From: Pinguiococcus pyrenoidosus
Taxonomy: Eukaryota; Sar; Pinguiophyceae; Pinguiochrysidales; Pinguiochrysidaceae
Assembly: GCA_019677205.1 (NCBI GenBank)
Contig: JAAMXY010001307.1
Span: forward strand, 1 to 52,189
Direction: 5' to 3'
DNA: 52,189 bases
Made by a program: the position numbers and the translations under genes. A model generated the notes under the pieces. The model had not been told where the DNA came from. It worked only from the letters and a program-made list of their open reading frames with translations, and made no database searches. The first letter of the stretch is position 1. Each line of letters begins with the position of its first letter. Of the stretch, positions 42,484 through 51,829 are shown in pieces.

Positions 42484-42993
42484 ATGCAACAGGCGTTCAG
42501 GAGCCCGCACCGAGGCACCGCCACCAGACGCTATGAGCGGCCCGGACTGAGTGAGGAGGAGATCGAGGAGATCCGCGAGGCCTTTAACCTCTTCGACACA
42601 GATGGAAGCGGCACGATTGATCCGCGCGAGCTGAAGGCCGCCATGCAAAGTCTGGGCTTCGAGGCCAAGAACCAGACTATCTACCAGATGATCAGCGACA
42701 TTGACAAGGACGGCAGTGGGAACATCGACTTCGAGGAGTTTCTGGATATGATGACCGCGAAGATGAGCGACAAGGACACGCGGGAAGACATCCAGAAGGT
42801 GTTTAACCTCTTCGACGACGACCAGACGGGCCGCATCACGCTGCGCAACCTCAAGAGGGTGGCCAAGGAGCTAGGAGAGACCATGAGCGACGCGGAGCTG
42901 CTGGAGATGATCGAGCGCGCAGACACGGACGGTGATGGGGAGATCAGCCCCGAGGAGTTCTACGCGATCATGACGAAGCGGACCTTCGCTTAG
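42484..42993 (+). CDS. Centrin
   Basis: A single exon of 169 residues, the expected length. Four EF-hands are visible, with loops [36 protein letters not shown] and [12 protein letters not shown]. Loops 1, 2 and 4 keep the calcium ligands; loop 3 (Thr and no acidic residue at position 12) is degenerate, as in many centrins. The basic N-terminus with [20 protein letters not shown] and the segment [20 protein letters not shown] are diagnostic of centrin rather than calmodulin. Centrin is a calcium-binding protein of basal bodies, centrioles and, in some algae, contractile fibres linking flagella and nucleus. It supports the flagellate nature of the organism. The E2F-like site just upstream would fit S-phase expression during centriole duplication (inference). 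Confidence 0.96.
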   Translation: MQQAFRSPHRGTATRRYERPGLSEEEIEEIREAFNLFDTDGSGTIDPRELKAAMQSLGFEAKNQTIYQMISDIDKDGSGNIDFEEFLDMMTAKMSDKDTREDIQKVFNLFDDDQTGRITLRNLKRVAKELGETMSDAELLEMIERADTDGDGEISPEEFYAIMTKRTFA

Positions 42994-43301
42994 AGACGCC
43001 GACGGCGAGAGAATGTCACAGGACATGGCGCGGTGTTGTCTTGCCGACCATCTCAACGACCGGTACATGCCAGGCGTGACCTGTCTCGAGCACTCCAACA
43101 GAGAGGACATAGATGACCCACGGCCGTGCAGATGCTTCGGGTCGCGATTGTTGCAAAGACCATAGGAAAGCCTTGTGTGGACTCCTTACGTGCACACCCG
43201 ACTATGCAGCACGTTCGTCGCTGCGCCATGGCAAACCCTCTCTTGCCCTCTTGCTCAGAGCTTCTGGGCTCACCTAGCCGCGACCCGCATTCCAGCCGGC
43301 T
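42994..43301. other. Convergent 3' spacer between centrin and the ubiquitin protease
   Basis: 308 bases between two convergent stop codons. GC-rich, with no motif or open frame of note; it should hold both 3' UTRs. Confidence 0.4.
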
Positions 43302-46300
43302 CTACGACGACGAACCTGTGGCGTTCTGAAACGCGCGCAGCGCCTGCTCGTAGAAGTCCGAGGTGCCGAACTGTAGGTCCTTCAGCACGACGGTGTTGTC
43401 CTCAGCCACGTGCTGGAGCCAGTCGCCCCTGGGCTGATCCTTCAGCATGGCCTCGAAGCGAACCTCGTCAGCGCGCTTGGGCTCCGCTTCGACGGGCGCT
43501 TCCGGCGGGTCGTCGTCGATCTGCATCTTGTCCTCGGGACTCGTCGACCCATCCGAGGCCTCCGCAGGCGCCGGGTCCTCCTCGCCCTTCAGTTGCTTGT
43601 AGAAGAGCATGTACGCCGTATCACTCAAGGACTTGGACAGGTGAGCGCGGATCTCCGCCCAACTCGTCAGCTTCGTGACGGAGTCGTCGTATTTCACCCA
43701 CGGCATCTCGCCGATGTCCTTCTCGGCGAGTCGATCCACTGAATCGCCGTCCGAAACCGCGGACGGCCTTGCGTAGGCGTAGTAGTGGCCGCTGTTGGCG
43801 CCCAGGCCACTGTGAACGATGATCCCGTAGAGCCCGTAGCTAGCAAGCTTCTCCCCCGAGACCTCCACTCCGGAGGACACGGAGCTGCCCTTGGCTTCTT
43901 CCTGACCGCCACCGCCGCCCGCGGACGGCTCGGCCCCGCCGTTCTTTTCCTCGCTCCCATCCGCCTGAACGAGCTTGACATAGGGCAAGTTCAGCACCAG
44001 AGGAGCGTCCATGTCCTGCAGCGCCTTGTGCGCCTTCTGCTCCTTCCAGTCGAACCACATGCGCTTCATCGTCAGAATCAGATGAGAAGGCGGCTCGGTC
44101 ACCACGGTCCGGTTCGTCATCGTCCGCCGCTCCCCGCAACAGACCTTAGAGTCGCACTCCAGAGCGTCCGCACCCGCAAGGACTCGGGGGCTTAGCATGC
44201 TGCTGAGCATCGTCGGCACGTCGGGTGCACCCACCCGGTCACTGTACTGTAGCTCCTGCCCGTCGTAGAAGCTCGCGTAGTCGCGCTTGAAGCCAAGCAC
44301 GCAGTAGGTGTCGCGGAGAAGCTCCCAGCTCTGCAGCCGCCCGTCTCCGGAGAACCAGCCTGCTCCCGTCGTGCGTGTGGCATCAAAGCACAGCTCCGTT
44401 GGCACGTTGATACGCGCTGGCGCTTCCTCGTCGCCCACGAGGTCGTACTTGAGCGTGGAGCCGACGAAGTAGGGCGTGGCCGCAGGGATGCTCTCGCTGC
44501 TGGACCGATTGACAGCTTCGGGGGGTTTCGACATGCCTTGGATCGAGCGGCACAGGTTCCACTCCCTCGGCCGGCCATCCTTGAGGAGCAGACCATGGAG
44601 GCGGGTCGAATCGCTTCGGTTGCCTTCCCCCGCAAACTCGCCTTTGACGATCGTCGCCGTCTTCGGCTCGCCCACCACGATGGAGAACCCCCTGCCCCAG
44701 GTGTTCTGCAGCGTCGACGACACGGTTCCTCCTCCGTGGCTTAGCAAAGTCACTCCATCATAGTGTCCGCAGACGGGGTGTGCCACGGGCGGACCCAGCA
44801 TGGAGGCAGCCCGGTAGCCCAGGAAGATGGAGCCCTGCGACTGCCCGCCGGTGGAGAGGTCCGCCTCCATGGCTCCGCCGATGGTGGAGGCGACCTTCTT
44901 GTACCCCTTGGGTGCCGACTGGCCGACCAAGAGGATGACGTCGGTGACCACTTCATCGTTCGTTGGGAGCGTCTGGACCGCATGCTCCGCCTGCTTCACG
45001 CAAAGCATGAGCGGGACGGAGCCGTCGCCCGTCAGATACGCCGGCGCCCCGGCCGGCGACTTCTCGATCAACGTGTACCCCGGCGGAGCGGCCTCGACTT
45101 CTCCGTGAATGACGCAAAGGGAGGTGATGAGCTTCGCCCGCTTCTCTTCGGGCGCTGGCTGCCCAAGGGTGGGCATCGCCGGCTGGGAATCGCTCGGCTC
45201 AGGCACGTATCTTCGCACGGCCAGCCGAACCCCGTTCCGCAGCGCCCCTTCGACAAGCTGGAACGAGTCGGGCACCTCCTCGCCTGCCTGCAGTACTGCG
45301 ATCTCTTCGATGGCCGAGTCGTCGTGCTGGACACTAGCCGTCGTGTTGCTTCCACTGACCGTGACCGTGCCCTGACTGTCATTCCAGAGGTAGCCGTCCA
45401 CCTCCACAGCGCACGTCACGAGCACGTAGAAGCGCAGCATGAAGGCGCAAGGCGCCGGCGCCCCGTCTCCGGTCCACCACCCCGTGCAACGCCATGCGTT
45501 GACCACGGTCTTCCTTCCGTTGCGCACGGCGTACTCGCGGAGGGCGTCGTCGGGTACGACGAGTCCCAGGGCCGTGCCCTTCGGCGTCGACCCATTCCCA
45601 GAGGTCGGAGCGATGTACGCGCGCATGGGATGCACAGGGAACTCCTGCGGATTCTCCTGCAGCAAGACCTCCCTTCGAAACCTTTCCCGGGCGTTCCACC
45701 TCGTGTCCTGCTCCGCCTTCCACACAGAAGGCTTGGCGAGTCGCAGGTCATCGTTGATGCTCAGCGGCGTCTGGAGCTGCCACAGCGGCAACCGCTCGTA
45801 GCCGCTGAACTTCGGAGGCTTCCGGGGGGCGCGATACACGTCGAGGACGATTATCGGACACCCCCGGCCATGCTGGGAGAGGAGCACTGCGCCATTCAGA
45901 TTGCGGGTGAGCACCCGCCACCCGTCGCGCTGCGCTTCGGATATGACGGCTTCGTCGTCCGGGAGCATCTGGAGGCCCGTGAGCGGCGCACCCGCTCCGC
46001 CATCCGTGTGGCAGAGAAAGCGATTCCCCTCGCCTGGCGGATTGACATTGACGTCGATGAAGTGGCTGTAGCCCCGGACCCCCGTCTCGCCCAAGGTGAC
46101 ATCTCGTATCGGCATCCCGTAGCGATAGGCCAGGTAGACCCGTTGCGACCCTTGGCCCTTGTTCAGGTCGACGCCAATCCTCCGAAAGCCCTCCGGAGCC
46201 TTCGCATCGGCGCTCTCGCTGTTTCTGCCGGATTGCGCATCCACGCTGGAGAAGAGCACGGTGACCTCCGTGATGGGAGACCCGTTGCTCTGCTTCGAAT

Positions 46301-49300
46301 AGAGCAGATAGATGGACTGCTGGCTTCCGTCGCCACCGAAGTTCAAGTTCAGGTCGACAAGCGTCGTTTCGGGGTCCGTGACGATGGGCGCGTCTCCACC
46401 ACCCGTCCCGGACGTCACCGTGAGCTCCGTGACCGGCGGGCCGTGGGCCGTGTCCCTGCTCACACAAAGGTACACCGGCGGCGCCCCGCTCCGACCCTGA
46501 TTCAGGTTCAGCTTTATGCGCTCATATCCAGGTGGCGGAGCCACATTCACATCCCCTTCCTTGCTCCCAGCCACCGCGCGAATCGAGGTGATCGGATTGT
46601 ACCGCACGTCGGCCATGTTGAGCAGGAGATTGTTCACGAACTCGCGCTGCGACTTCTGCTGGCCACAGGTGTGGCATCGCAGCAGCGTCGCGTGCGTGCT
46701 TCCAAAGAGGGACTCGAGCTGGCCACCACCAAGCGCAAGGCCAAGATTCTCCAGCAGATAGTCGCTGAACTCGTAGACGTCCTGCTGCGTCCCATCCTGA
46801 AACTGCATGGGCATCAGCTCTCTCAGACTCTTCGTGTGGGTCACCGGACGCGCGCTGAAGGCGAGGCGCGCGAAGAGCTCGCGCAGCTCGGCATACAGAA
46901 GCGACTGCTCCGTCACGTTTACGGTAAGATCCGCTTCCTGGCTCAGCACCAAGTGGCGCAGCGGACGCGTGGCATAAAGGACCTGCAGCAACGAATTCTG
47001 GTAGCACACGTTTGTGAGGTTTCCGCACATGTTGACAAGTCCCACGCACGGCGCGTCAGCAACGGCGTCATCATCGACCGACGCGCCGACAAGCGCGCGA
47101 AACCGGCGCCCTCCGCGGAGATCCTGAGCCGCAAGGTGAGGAGCGGCGCAGATGCTGCCCGACTGCCCTCTCCGCGAGAACCACGCGCCGTCCAGCTGCT
47201 TGCCGTTGCCCGAGACGGTGGCCCAGAGGACGTGACTCGACAGAGGAGTCTGCGGTGACAACCCATCAGACGCTTGTGCACCACCGGCGACGGCACTCAA
47301 GTTCCATTCTCGGCCAGCCGCATCGGCGAAAGCGACACCAAAGACGCTTCGAAGGCTTCGCGGGCGCTCTGCAGACACTTGTCCACAGCCTTCATGCTGC
47401 CGCACGGGCAGGCTTGGGAGGGTGTCCTCCGTGCCGGACGAGCCCTCTAGGAGGAGCACCATGGCCTTCTCGTCGATGTGAACGGAGAGCATGCCCTCCG
47501 GAAACACCAGCACCGTGTTGTCGAGGGCGTCGCGAAGCGACGTGGTGCTCTTCGTCCTCCAGGAACCCTGACTCTCCAGTTTAGCGAGCACGTCGGCAAT
47601 GGCCTGCATCCCGCTCTCCATCTCGGCCTGAGATGAGTCGTTGGCCGCCTCCGACTCACCGTCACGATCCGGCACAAGCACTACGGTATTCGCCGCCCGG
47701 GTCGCGCTGCGGGGATCGCCACCGCAGCAGCCTCCCGCTTGCTCGGGATTGCCACCCGGCAGGCCGATGGAACGCAACGTCGCACAAAACTGGCACTTAT
47801 CATGCCCCGCATAGTTTCTACCGCTGCACTGGCGGCAATTCCACATCCCATCCCCCGAAGCTTGCGAGGCGTCCGCGGCGCTCGCGCCGCTCGCGCCGCC
47901 ACCCCGACCAAGGGCGTTTCCAAGGCGTGAGAGAATGTTTCCCATGCCCTGCCTCGCTGATGGTCGTTCCGCATTGCAAGCAACGCAGGTCTTTGCTGTC
48001 GCCACGTTGACGAGAGTACATCGATCGCATGCCCAAAAGCCCGCGACGTCGTCCGTCGCGGTGTCGACGGGCGCCCCCACAGCGACGGTGGGCGGGGGAG
48101 CAGACGGAGAACCTTGGCCCGCTGCCGCAGGCCTCAGAGTGTCGCACGCGGAGCACCGCGTCGCGCTCATTTGATTCCTGCACGTGCAGACGCTGCACGC
48201 CCACATGTTGTCATCGGGCTCGATGATGGTGACCGCGTGGTCCGTCGTCGCCTGCCCTTCGGTGGGAATGCTCGGATTGCGCGTGCCGCACACCGAGCAA
48301 GCTGTGTTGGATATTGGGTTGATGACGGTGCATGCCGCACATTGCCACTCGTCCACGAAGGCTTTGACCCCCTCGAGGGCCTCCACGTCCATGGGCGCTC
48401 CTCCCGTGGCTGTTTCGACCGCCGCGGCGGCCGGAGCGGCGTCTGGCTCCTTCGCACCATCCGCATCACCGGCATCGGGCACACCGAAACATGACTGCAC
48501 CGCGCTTGCGCCAGAGCTGTCGTGCACCTTCATGAAGTTTCGCAGATCGCCGTTGCCTTCGTCCATGAGGTCGCGCAAGTCCGCGCCTATTCCGTCCTCG
48601 CACGGAGAGCGCACGTCCAGCTCAAACGTGCTGACCTGACATTTCGCCTCCTGGCCGGAGAGGGAGGTGGGCAGCACCCCGATCACCAATCCTGCGAGGT
48701 CCATTGCGAGCGAAAGCGCCCTGGAGAGGTGCAGGGGGAAGGTGGACTCCACTCGCATGATCGATGTGCGCAGCGTAGCTTCCTCCGCGTTGTACATGAC
48801 GCGGAGCTGGCCCACTCCGGAGGTTGCTGGGAGGAATCCACACATCGCTCCGAGCAAGATCTCGGTCGGTTCGGCACCTCTGAGATCGTGGACAAGCAAG
48901 GATATGCGCAGCTGCGCCTCCAAGAATTCGCACACCAACTCCACAGACCGGGCGCGAGGCTGCGTCCGGTCCAGGGGGGAAATGCCATCGACTGTGCCGC
49001 GCGCAAGAACCAACCGCAACGCGGTACCCGTCGCCACTTCGACGCCAAGCCTCAGCTCGAAACCACCGGCGAGGGGCATGCTGGCCGAGGTCCAGAGGGC
49101 CGACGCTGCATTTCCGCTCCCATCCGAGGGCAGAATGAATCTCTCATTCTCGAAGCGCGCCGCGCCCGCGAGCGAGAGGTCGCCAAGCGATCCGGCATAG
49201 CCCCTCTGGTCGTTCATCGCAATTCTTCCAAGCGTGGCAGAAGCAGGGGCCACGTCTACAGGGAGACTGAGGACGCGCGCGTGCAGCCTGTGGGGCCCGA

Positions 49301-50552
49301 GATCCAGCTGCATGCCTCCTGGCAGCGCGCTCGAGAAGGGGTAGAACGCCAACAAATGGTCCTCGTCGCCCCTCAAGCGGCCGAACTCCGCCACGGAGGA
49401 CGTGCCACCGACGGTGTCGGACCAGAAGGCGAGATTCCTGATCTCACCGGAGAATGGATGGACCAACTGCGGATCGCAGAAGGCCAGGAACAAGGGGTCC
49501 ACATGGCGCAGGCCGCTGCCCGAGCCGTCTTCTGCGCCGATCGCCATTGCCGTGCCCTCCAACGACGCGTTCGCTGCTTTGTCCAGTGTGCGCTGCATTC
49601 GCTTCTCGGACACGAGGTCGCGAACCTCCACGGCCAAGGAGGTCTCCTGCACCTGGACGAGTAGGCCGAGAAGCCGCTTGCCCGCCTTGCCCCCCTCTGC
49701 GTCGGGGAACTCGACCTGAGCTTCCACGTCTGCGAGCTTCACGCGCAGCCGGCAAGACCCATCCGCCTTCACTAGAGAGACGAGGAGATTCCCAGCATGC
49801 AGGATGGTCTCCGTCTCTTGCAAAGCAGATGCCCCAGGGAGGCCAACAACCACCGAGATGGACCACGTGGACCGTGACGCCATGCCGGGACTTAGCAAGG
49901 CGACGCAAGCGCGCCCACACCCGGGAGATTCGACGGCTGTGCCATCCACTTTCGGTGCATCTCCGCGCAGCCCCATGCTCCGCGCGCCGAGAGTTGCTCG
50001 GCATCCCACCAGCGGCTTCAGCGCAGAGCCATCGAAGCGATACCCCGTGCATTGCCCTTCCGGCGGGAGATGCAAGACAAGGAACGTCCGGCCCGCGTCT
50101 GGCGCCTTGGCAGCGGTGGCAGGCGCTGCAGTCCTACATGCCGAGCAGACCTTTGCAGAGGCCGCGTTCAGCATGGTGCACTTCGGACACGACCACTGCG
50201 CCGCAACAGCCGCCTCCCGTCCGGCGGCCTGGGTCGCATCCGCATCGAAACAGCCGATGAGCAGCGCTCCGGACTCGCCATCCCGCGGCAGCAGCGCCAG
50301 CTTCCCAGTCAGCAGCTTGTTGTGCTCAAAGACTGCGGTGACTTTCGCAGTGTAGCTGCAGACGCCTTCCGTGGCGCGGAGATCCAGTCGGGCCATCGAG
50401 TCCGCATTGCGCCAAGTGCCCTCTATCCAGGGCAGGCGCATGGACTGCTTGGGCCCATTGGACGCACCGCTTGCCTCCAGTCCAAGCGCGGCCTTGAGTC
50501 GATCCGGAACCGCTCCGCTTACGATGGCTTCATAGAGCTCGGGATACAGCAT
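43302..50552 (-). CDS. Giant ubiquitin-specific protease with five RanBP2 zinc fingers and a MABP-like insertion
   Basis: An uninterrupted frame of 2,416 residues from the first in-frame ATG at 50552. The frame stays open to 50771 without an ATG, and a good acceptor (TTTCCTTCAG) lies just before 50570, so a short upstream exon is possible. RanBP2/NZF-type fingers (W-x-C-x2-C-x10-C-x2-C) occur near residues 120-139, 736-755, 784-803, 840-859 and 904-923; concanavalin/laminin-G-like strands lie between the first and second. The USP Cys box is GNLTNVCYQNS (Cys1183). One C-x2-C of the ribbon is at 1293/1296 and the other cysteines are near 2133-2139, in ECDSKVCCGERR. The His box is HSGLGANSGHYYAYAR (His2256), with WVKYDDS (Asp2289/2290). 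The gap between the ribbon halves holds MABP-like repeats (GYERIKLNLNQG, GFRRIGVDLNKG, GYTLIEKSPAG). It should cleave ubiquitin chains. Confidence 0.88.
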   Translation of the reverse strand: MLYPELYEAIVSGAVPDRLKAALGLEASGASNGPKQSMRLPWIEGTWRNADSMARLDLRATEGVCSYTAKVTAVFEHNKLLTGKLALLPRDGESGALLIGCFDADATQAAGREAAVAAQWSCPKCTMLNAASAKVCSACRTAAPATAAKAPDAGRTFLVLHLPPEGQCTGYRFDGSALKPLVGCRATLGARSMGLRGDAPKVDGTAVESPGCGRACVALLSPGMASRSTWSISVVVGLPGASALQETETILHAGNLLVSLVKADGSCRLRVKLADVEAQVEFPDAEGGKAGKRLLGLLVQVQETSLAVEVRDLVSEKRMQRTLDKAANASLEGTAMAIGAEDGSGSGLRHVDPLFLAFCDPQLVHPFSGEIRNLAFWSDTVGGTSSVAEFGRLRGDEDHLLAFYPFSSALPGGMQLDLGPHRLHARVLSLPVDVAPASATLGRIAMNDQRGYAGSLGDLSLAGAARFENERFILPSDGSGNAASALWTSASMPLAGGFELRLGVEVATGTALRLVLARGTVDGISPLDRTQPRARSVELVCEFLEAQLRISLLVHDLRGAEPTEILLGAMCGFLPATSGVGQLRVMYNAEEATLRTSIMRVESTFPLHLSRALSLAMDLAGLVIGVLPTSLSGQEAKCQVSTFELDVRSPCEDGIGADLRDLMDEGNGDLRNFMKVHDSSGASAVQSCFGVPDAGDADGAKEPDAAPAAAAVETATGGAPMDVEALEGVKAFVDEWQCAACTVINPISNTACSVCGTRNPSIPTEGQATTDHAVTIIEPDDNMWACSVCTCRNQMSATRCSACDTLRPAAAGQGSPSAPPPTVAVGAPVDTATDDVAGFWACDRCTLVNVATAKTCVACNAERPSARQGMGNILSRLGNALGRGGGASGASAADASQASGDGMWNCRQCSGRNYAGHDKCQFCATLRSIGLPGGNPEQAGGCCGGDPRSATRAANTVVLVPDRDGESEAANDSSQAEMESGMQAIADVLAKLESQGSWRTKSTTSLRDALDNTVLVFPEGMLSVHIDEKAMVLLLEGSSGTEDTLPSLPVRQHEGCGQVSAERPRSLRSVFGVAFADAAGREWNLSAVAGGAQASDGLSPQTPLSSHVLWATVSGNGKQLDGAWFSRRGQSGSICAAPHLAAQDLRGGRRFRALVGASVDDDAVADAPCVGLVNMCGNLTNVCYQNSLLQVLYATRPLRHLVLSQEADLTVNVTEQSLLYAELRELFARLAFSARPVTHTKSLRELMPMQFQDGTQQDVYEFSDYLLENLGLALGGGQLESLFGSTHATLLRCHTCGQQKSQREFVNNLLLNMADVRYNPITSIRAVAGSKEGDVNVAPPPGYERIKLNLNQGRSGAPPVYLCVSRDTAHGPPVTELTVTSGTGGGDAPIVTDPETTLVDLNLNFGGDGSQQSIYLLYSKQSNGSPITEVTVLFSSVDAQSGRNSESADAKAPEGFRRIGVDLNKGQGSQRVYLAYRYGMPIRDVTLGETGVRGYSHFIDVNVNPPGEGNRFLCHTDGGAGAPLTGLQMLPDDEAVISEAQRDGWRVLTRNLNGAVLLSQHGRGCPIIVLDVYRAPRKPPKFSGYERLPLWQLQTPLSINDDLRLAKPSVWKAEQDTRWNARERFRREVLLQENPQEFPVHPMRAYIAPTSGNGSTPKGTALGLVVPDDALREYAVRNGRKTVVNAWRCTGWWTGDGAPAPCAFMLRFYVLVTCAVEVDGYLWNDSQGTVTVSGSNTTASVQHDDSAIEEIAVLQAGEEVPDSFQLVEGALRNGVRLAVRRYVPEPSDSQPAMPTLGQPAPEEKRAKLITSLCVIHGEVEAAPPGYTLIEKSPAGAPAYLTGDGSVPLMLCVKQAEHAVQTLPTNDEVVTDVILLVGQSAPKGYKKVASTIGGAMEADLSTGGQSQGSIFLGYRAASMLGPPVAHPVCGHYDGVTLLSHGGGTVSSTLQNTWGRGFSIVVGEPKTATIVKGEFAGEGNRSDSTRLHGLLLKDGRPREWNLCRSIQGMSKPPEAVNRSSSESIPAATPYFVGSTLKYDLVGDEEAPARINVPTELCFDATRTTGAGWFSGDGRLQSWELLRDTYCVLGFKRDYASFYDGQELQYSDRVGAPDVPTMLSSMLSPRVLAGADALECDSKVCCGERRTMTNRTVVTEPPSHLILTMKRMWFDWKEQKAHKALQDMDAPLVLNLPYVKLVQADGSEEKNGGAEPSAGGGGGQEEAKGSSVSSGVEVSGEKLASYGLYGIIVHSGLGANSGHYYAYARPSAVSDGDSVDRLAEKDIGEMPWVKYDDSVTKLTSWAEIRAHLSKSLSDTAYMLFYKQLKGEEDPAPAEASDGSTSPEDKMQIDDDPPEAPVEAEPKRADEVRFEAMLKDQPRGDWLQHVAEDNTVVLKDLQFGTSDFYEQALRAFQNATGSSS

Positions 50553-51211
50553 CTCGTTGTGCGCTTGGGCCTGAAGGAAACGTCGCTCTGATACGGCCGG
50601 CGCTCCCGTGTTCTGGCGCCACCTTGGTCCTCGTGAGCCCCACTCCTCCACGGCTCTCCTAGAGATGAGAATCGAGGCTGGGCCGGAATCCTGATAGCCT
50701 GGCGGCGCCGAGGAAAGAGGCAAAAAGAACGCCAAGCCAAAGAACTGCCTGGAATCCCCCACCTTGACCAATCAAGTCTCCGCATGGAGATTTTGAATGA
50801 GTTCCTGAGTTGAGCTTTCATTATACCGCAATAATATAAAGCTACCAAGGAAATATTTCAAAGCCAAAGTCCCTTGCGGGATTGGCACACCGTTTCGAGA
50901 AGTGTTGGTGGTTTTGGGCATCTGTCCAACACGGCCGCAGAGGATTCCGACGCTCCCAAGCGCCGCCGCACTCCCAAGCGCCGCCGCAATCCCAAGCGCC
51001 GCTGCACTGCAAGGACGCTGTCGGGCACCACGCTCAAGTGGACAAAGAAGGGAGAAGGATGGAACAGGAAACCAAAGACCCTTACGCACGAAAGAAACTT
51101 TCAACGCCTGAACTGTCCGCAAGGCGCCTCCAAACTCGGTCGCGTCCGGAAAAACGTGCATCCGACGTCACCGGTCGCCCCGACAGACTCTGGAAGACAG
51201 CTGAAGGAGCG
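50553..51211. promoter_or_regulatory. Upstream region of the ubiquitin protease gene
   Basis: 659 bases between the protease start and the MND1 stop. CCAAT cores at 50768-50772 and, inverted, 50881-50885 flank an AT-rich patch (50805-50865). An 18-base tandem repeat lies at 50953-51006. The stretch 50553-50771 is open in the protease frame and could be 5' UTR or an N-terminal exon. Confidence 0.45.
50953..51006 (+). repeat. 18-base tandem repeat, three copies
   Basis: The unit CTCCCAAGCGCCGCCGCA occurs three times head to tail; the third copy differs by two bases and a fragment follows. It is noncoding in the adopted models. On the minus strand it would encode an Ala-Ala-Leu-Gly repeat with no ATG start. 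Confidence 0.85.
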
Positions 51212-51829
51212 TCAGACCACGTAGTCAAAGTCCGCAGATAAGCCAAGCATCTGATCCGCTCTCTTCCGCTCGACGTTCTTCTTCTTGACCAGCCAGCTCT
51301 TGATCTGCCAGAGGTTGTCCGTCCAGCGATTCGCAGCATCGCGACCATCGTTTGCGGATTTCTCCAGCGCGGCGATCACCTTCGGATCGTTTTCTTTCAG
51401 ATGCGCCTCCTGGGCCTTCTGCCTCTCATGCAGGGTCTTGAGCTCCTGGTACTCCGCCAGCTTCCTTTTGCGCCCATCGGAAGGCTGCCGAGTTGCCGTC
51501 TCCGCCTGAATCCTTTGCTGCGTGCTGGCAGTCTGGGACTTGCAGCGCTCGATCTCCTCTTCGTGCTGCTTGATCTCCAGCGTGAGCGTCTGGAAGCGCT
51601 TGCTTGGGAAGCTCCAGAAGAACATGCCGGAGCCGATCTTCTCGGCCTCCACCAGATTGTCGTCGACGAGACTTTGGTTGATCTCCTTGACCGCCTGACT
51701 AATTACGCCTTTCTCCGAAGCAAGCTTCTCCATCTCCTTGAGATTGAACACTTCGAGGCGACTGTGATATACACCGAGCGTGCGCTCGCGCTTCTCTTCG
51801 TAGCTGAGTCCTTTCTTTCGCTTCGCCAT
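51212..51829 (-). CDS. MND1: Meiotic nuclear division protein 1 (MND1)
   Basis: A single exon of 205 residues, the normal family length. The start MAKRKKGLSYEEKRERTLGV, then FNLKEMEKLASEKGVI, VKEINQSLVDDNLV, KIGSGMFFWSFPSK, a long coiled coil and the C-terminal ANRWTDNLWQIKSWLVKK are all diagnostic of MND1. MND1 forms a heterodimer with HOP2 that stimulates DMC1/RAD51 strand invasion during meiotic recombination, so the organism keeps meiotic genes. An E2F-type palindrome (TTTGGCGCGAAA, 52031-52042) lies about 200 bases upstream. No intron is evident. The gene is preceded by an AT-rich region reaching the window edge. Confidence 0.96.
   Translation of the reverse strand: MAKRKKGLSYEEKRERTLGVYHSRLEVFNLKEMEKLASEKGVISQAVKEINQSLVDDNLVEAEKIGSGMFFWSFPSKRFQTLTLEIKQHEEEIERCKSQTASTQQRIQAETATRQPSDGRKRKLAEYQELKTLHERQKAQEAHLKENDPKVIAALEKSANDGRDAANRWTDNLWQIKSWLVKKKNVERKRADQMLGLSADFDYVV

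Noticed and set aside
44763-47258. 831-codon plus-strand open frame
   Set aside because: Antisense to the ubiquitin protease; its composition (His, Arg, Gln rich) is that of a shadow frame and it has no domain.
50772-51161. 129-codon minus-strand frame with Ala-Leu-Gly repeats
   Set aside because: No ATG start; the repeat is a translation of an 18-base noncoding tandem repeat and a CCAAT box lies in the frame.
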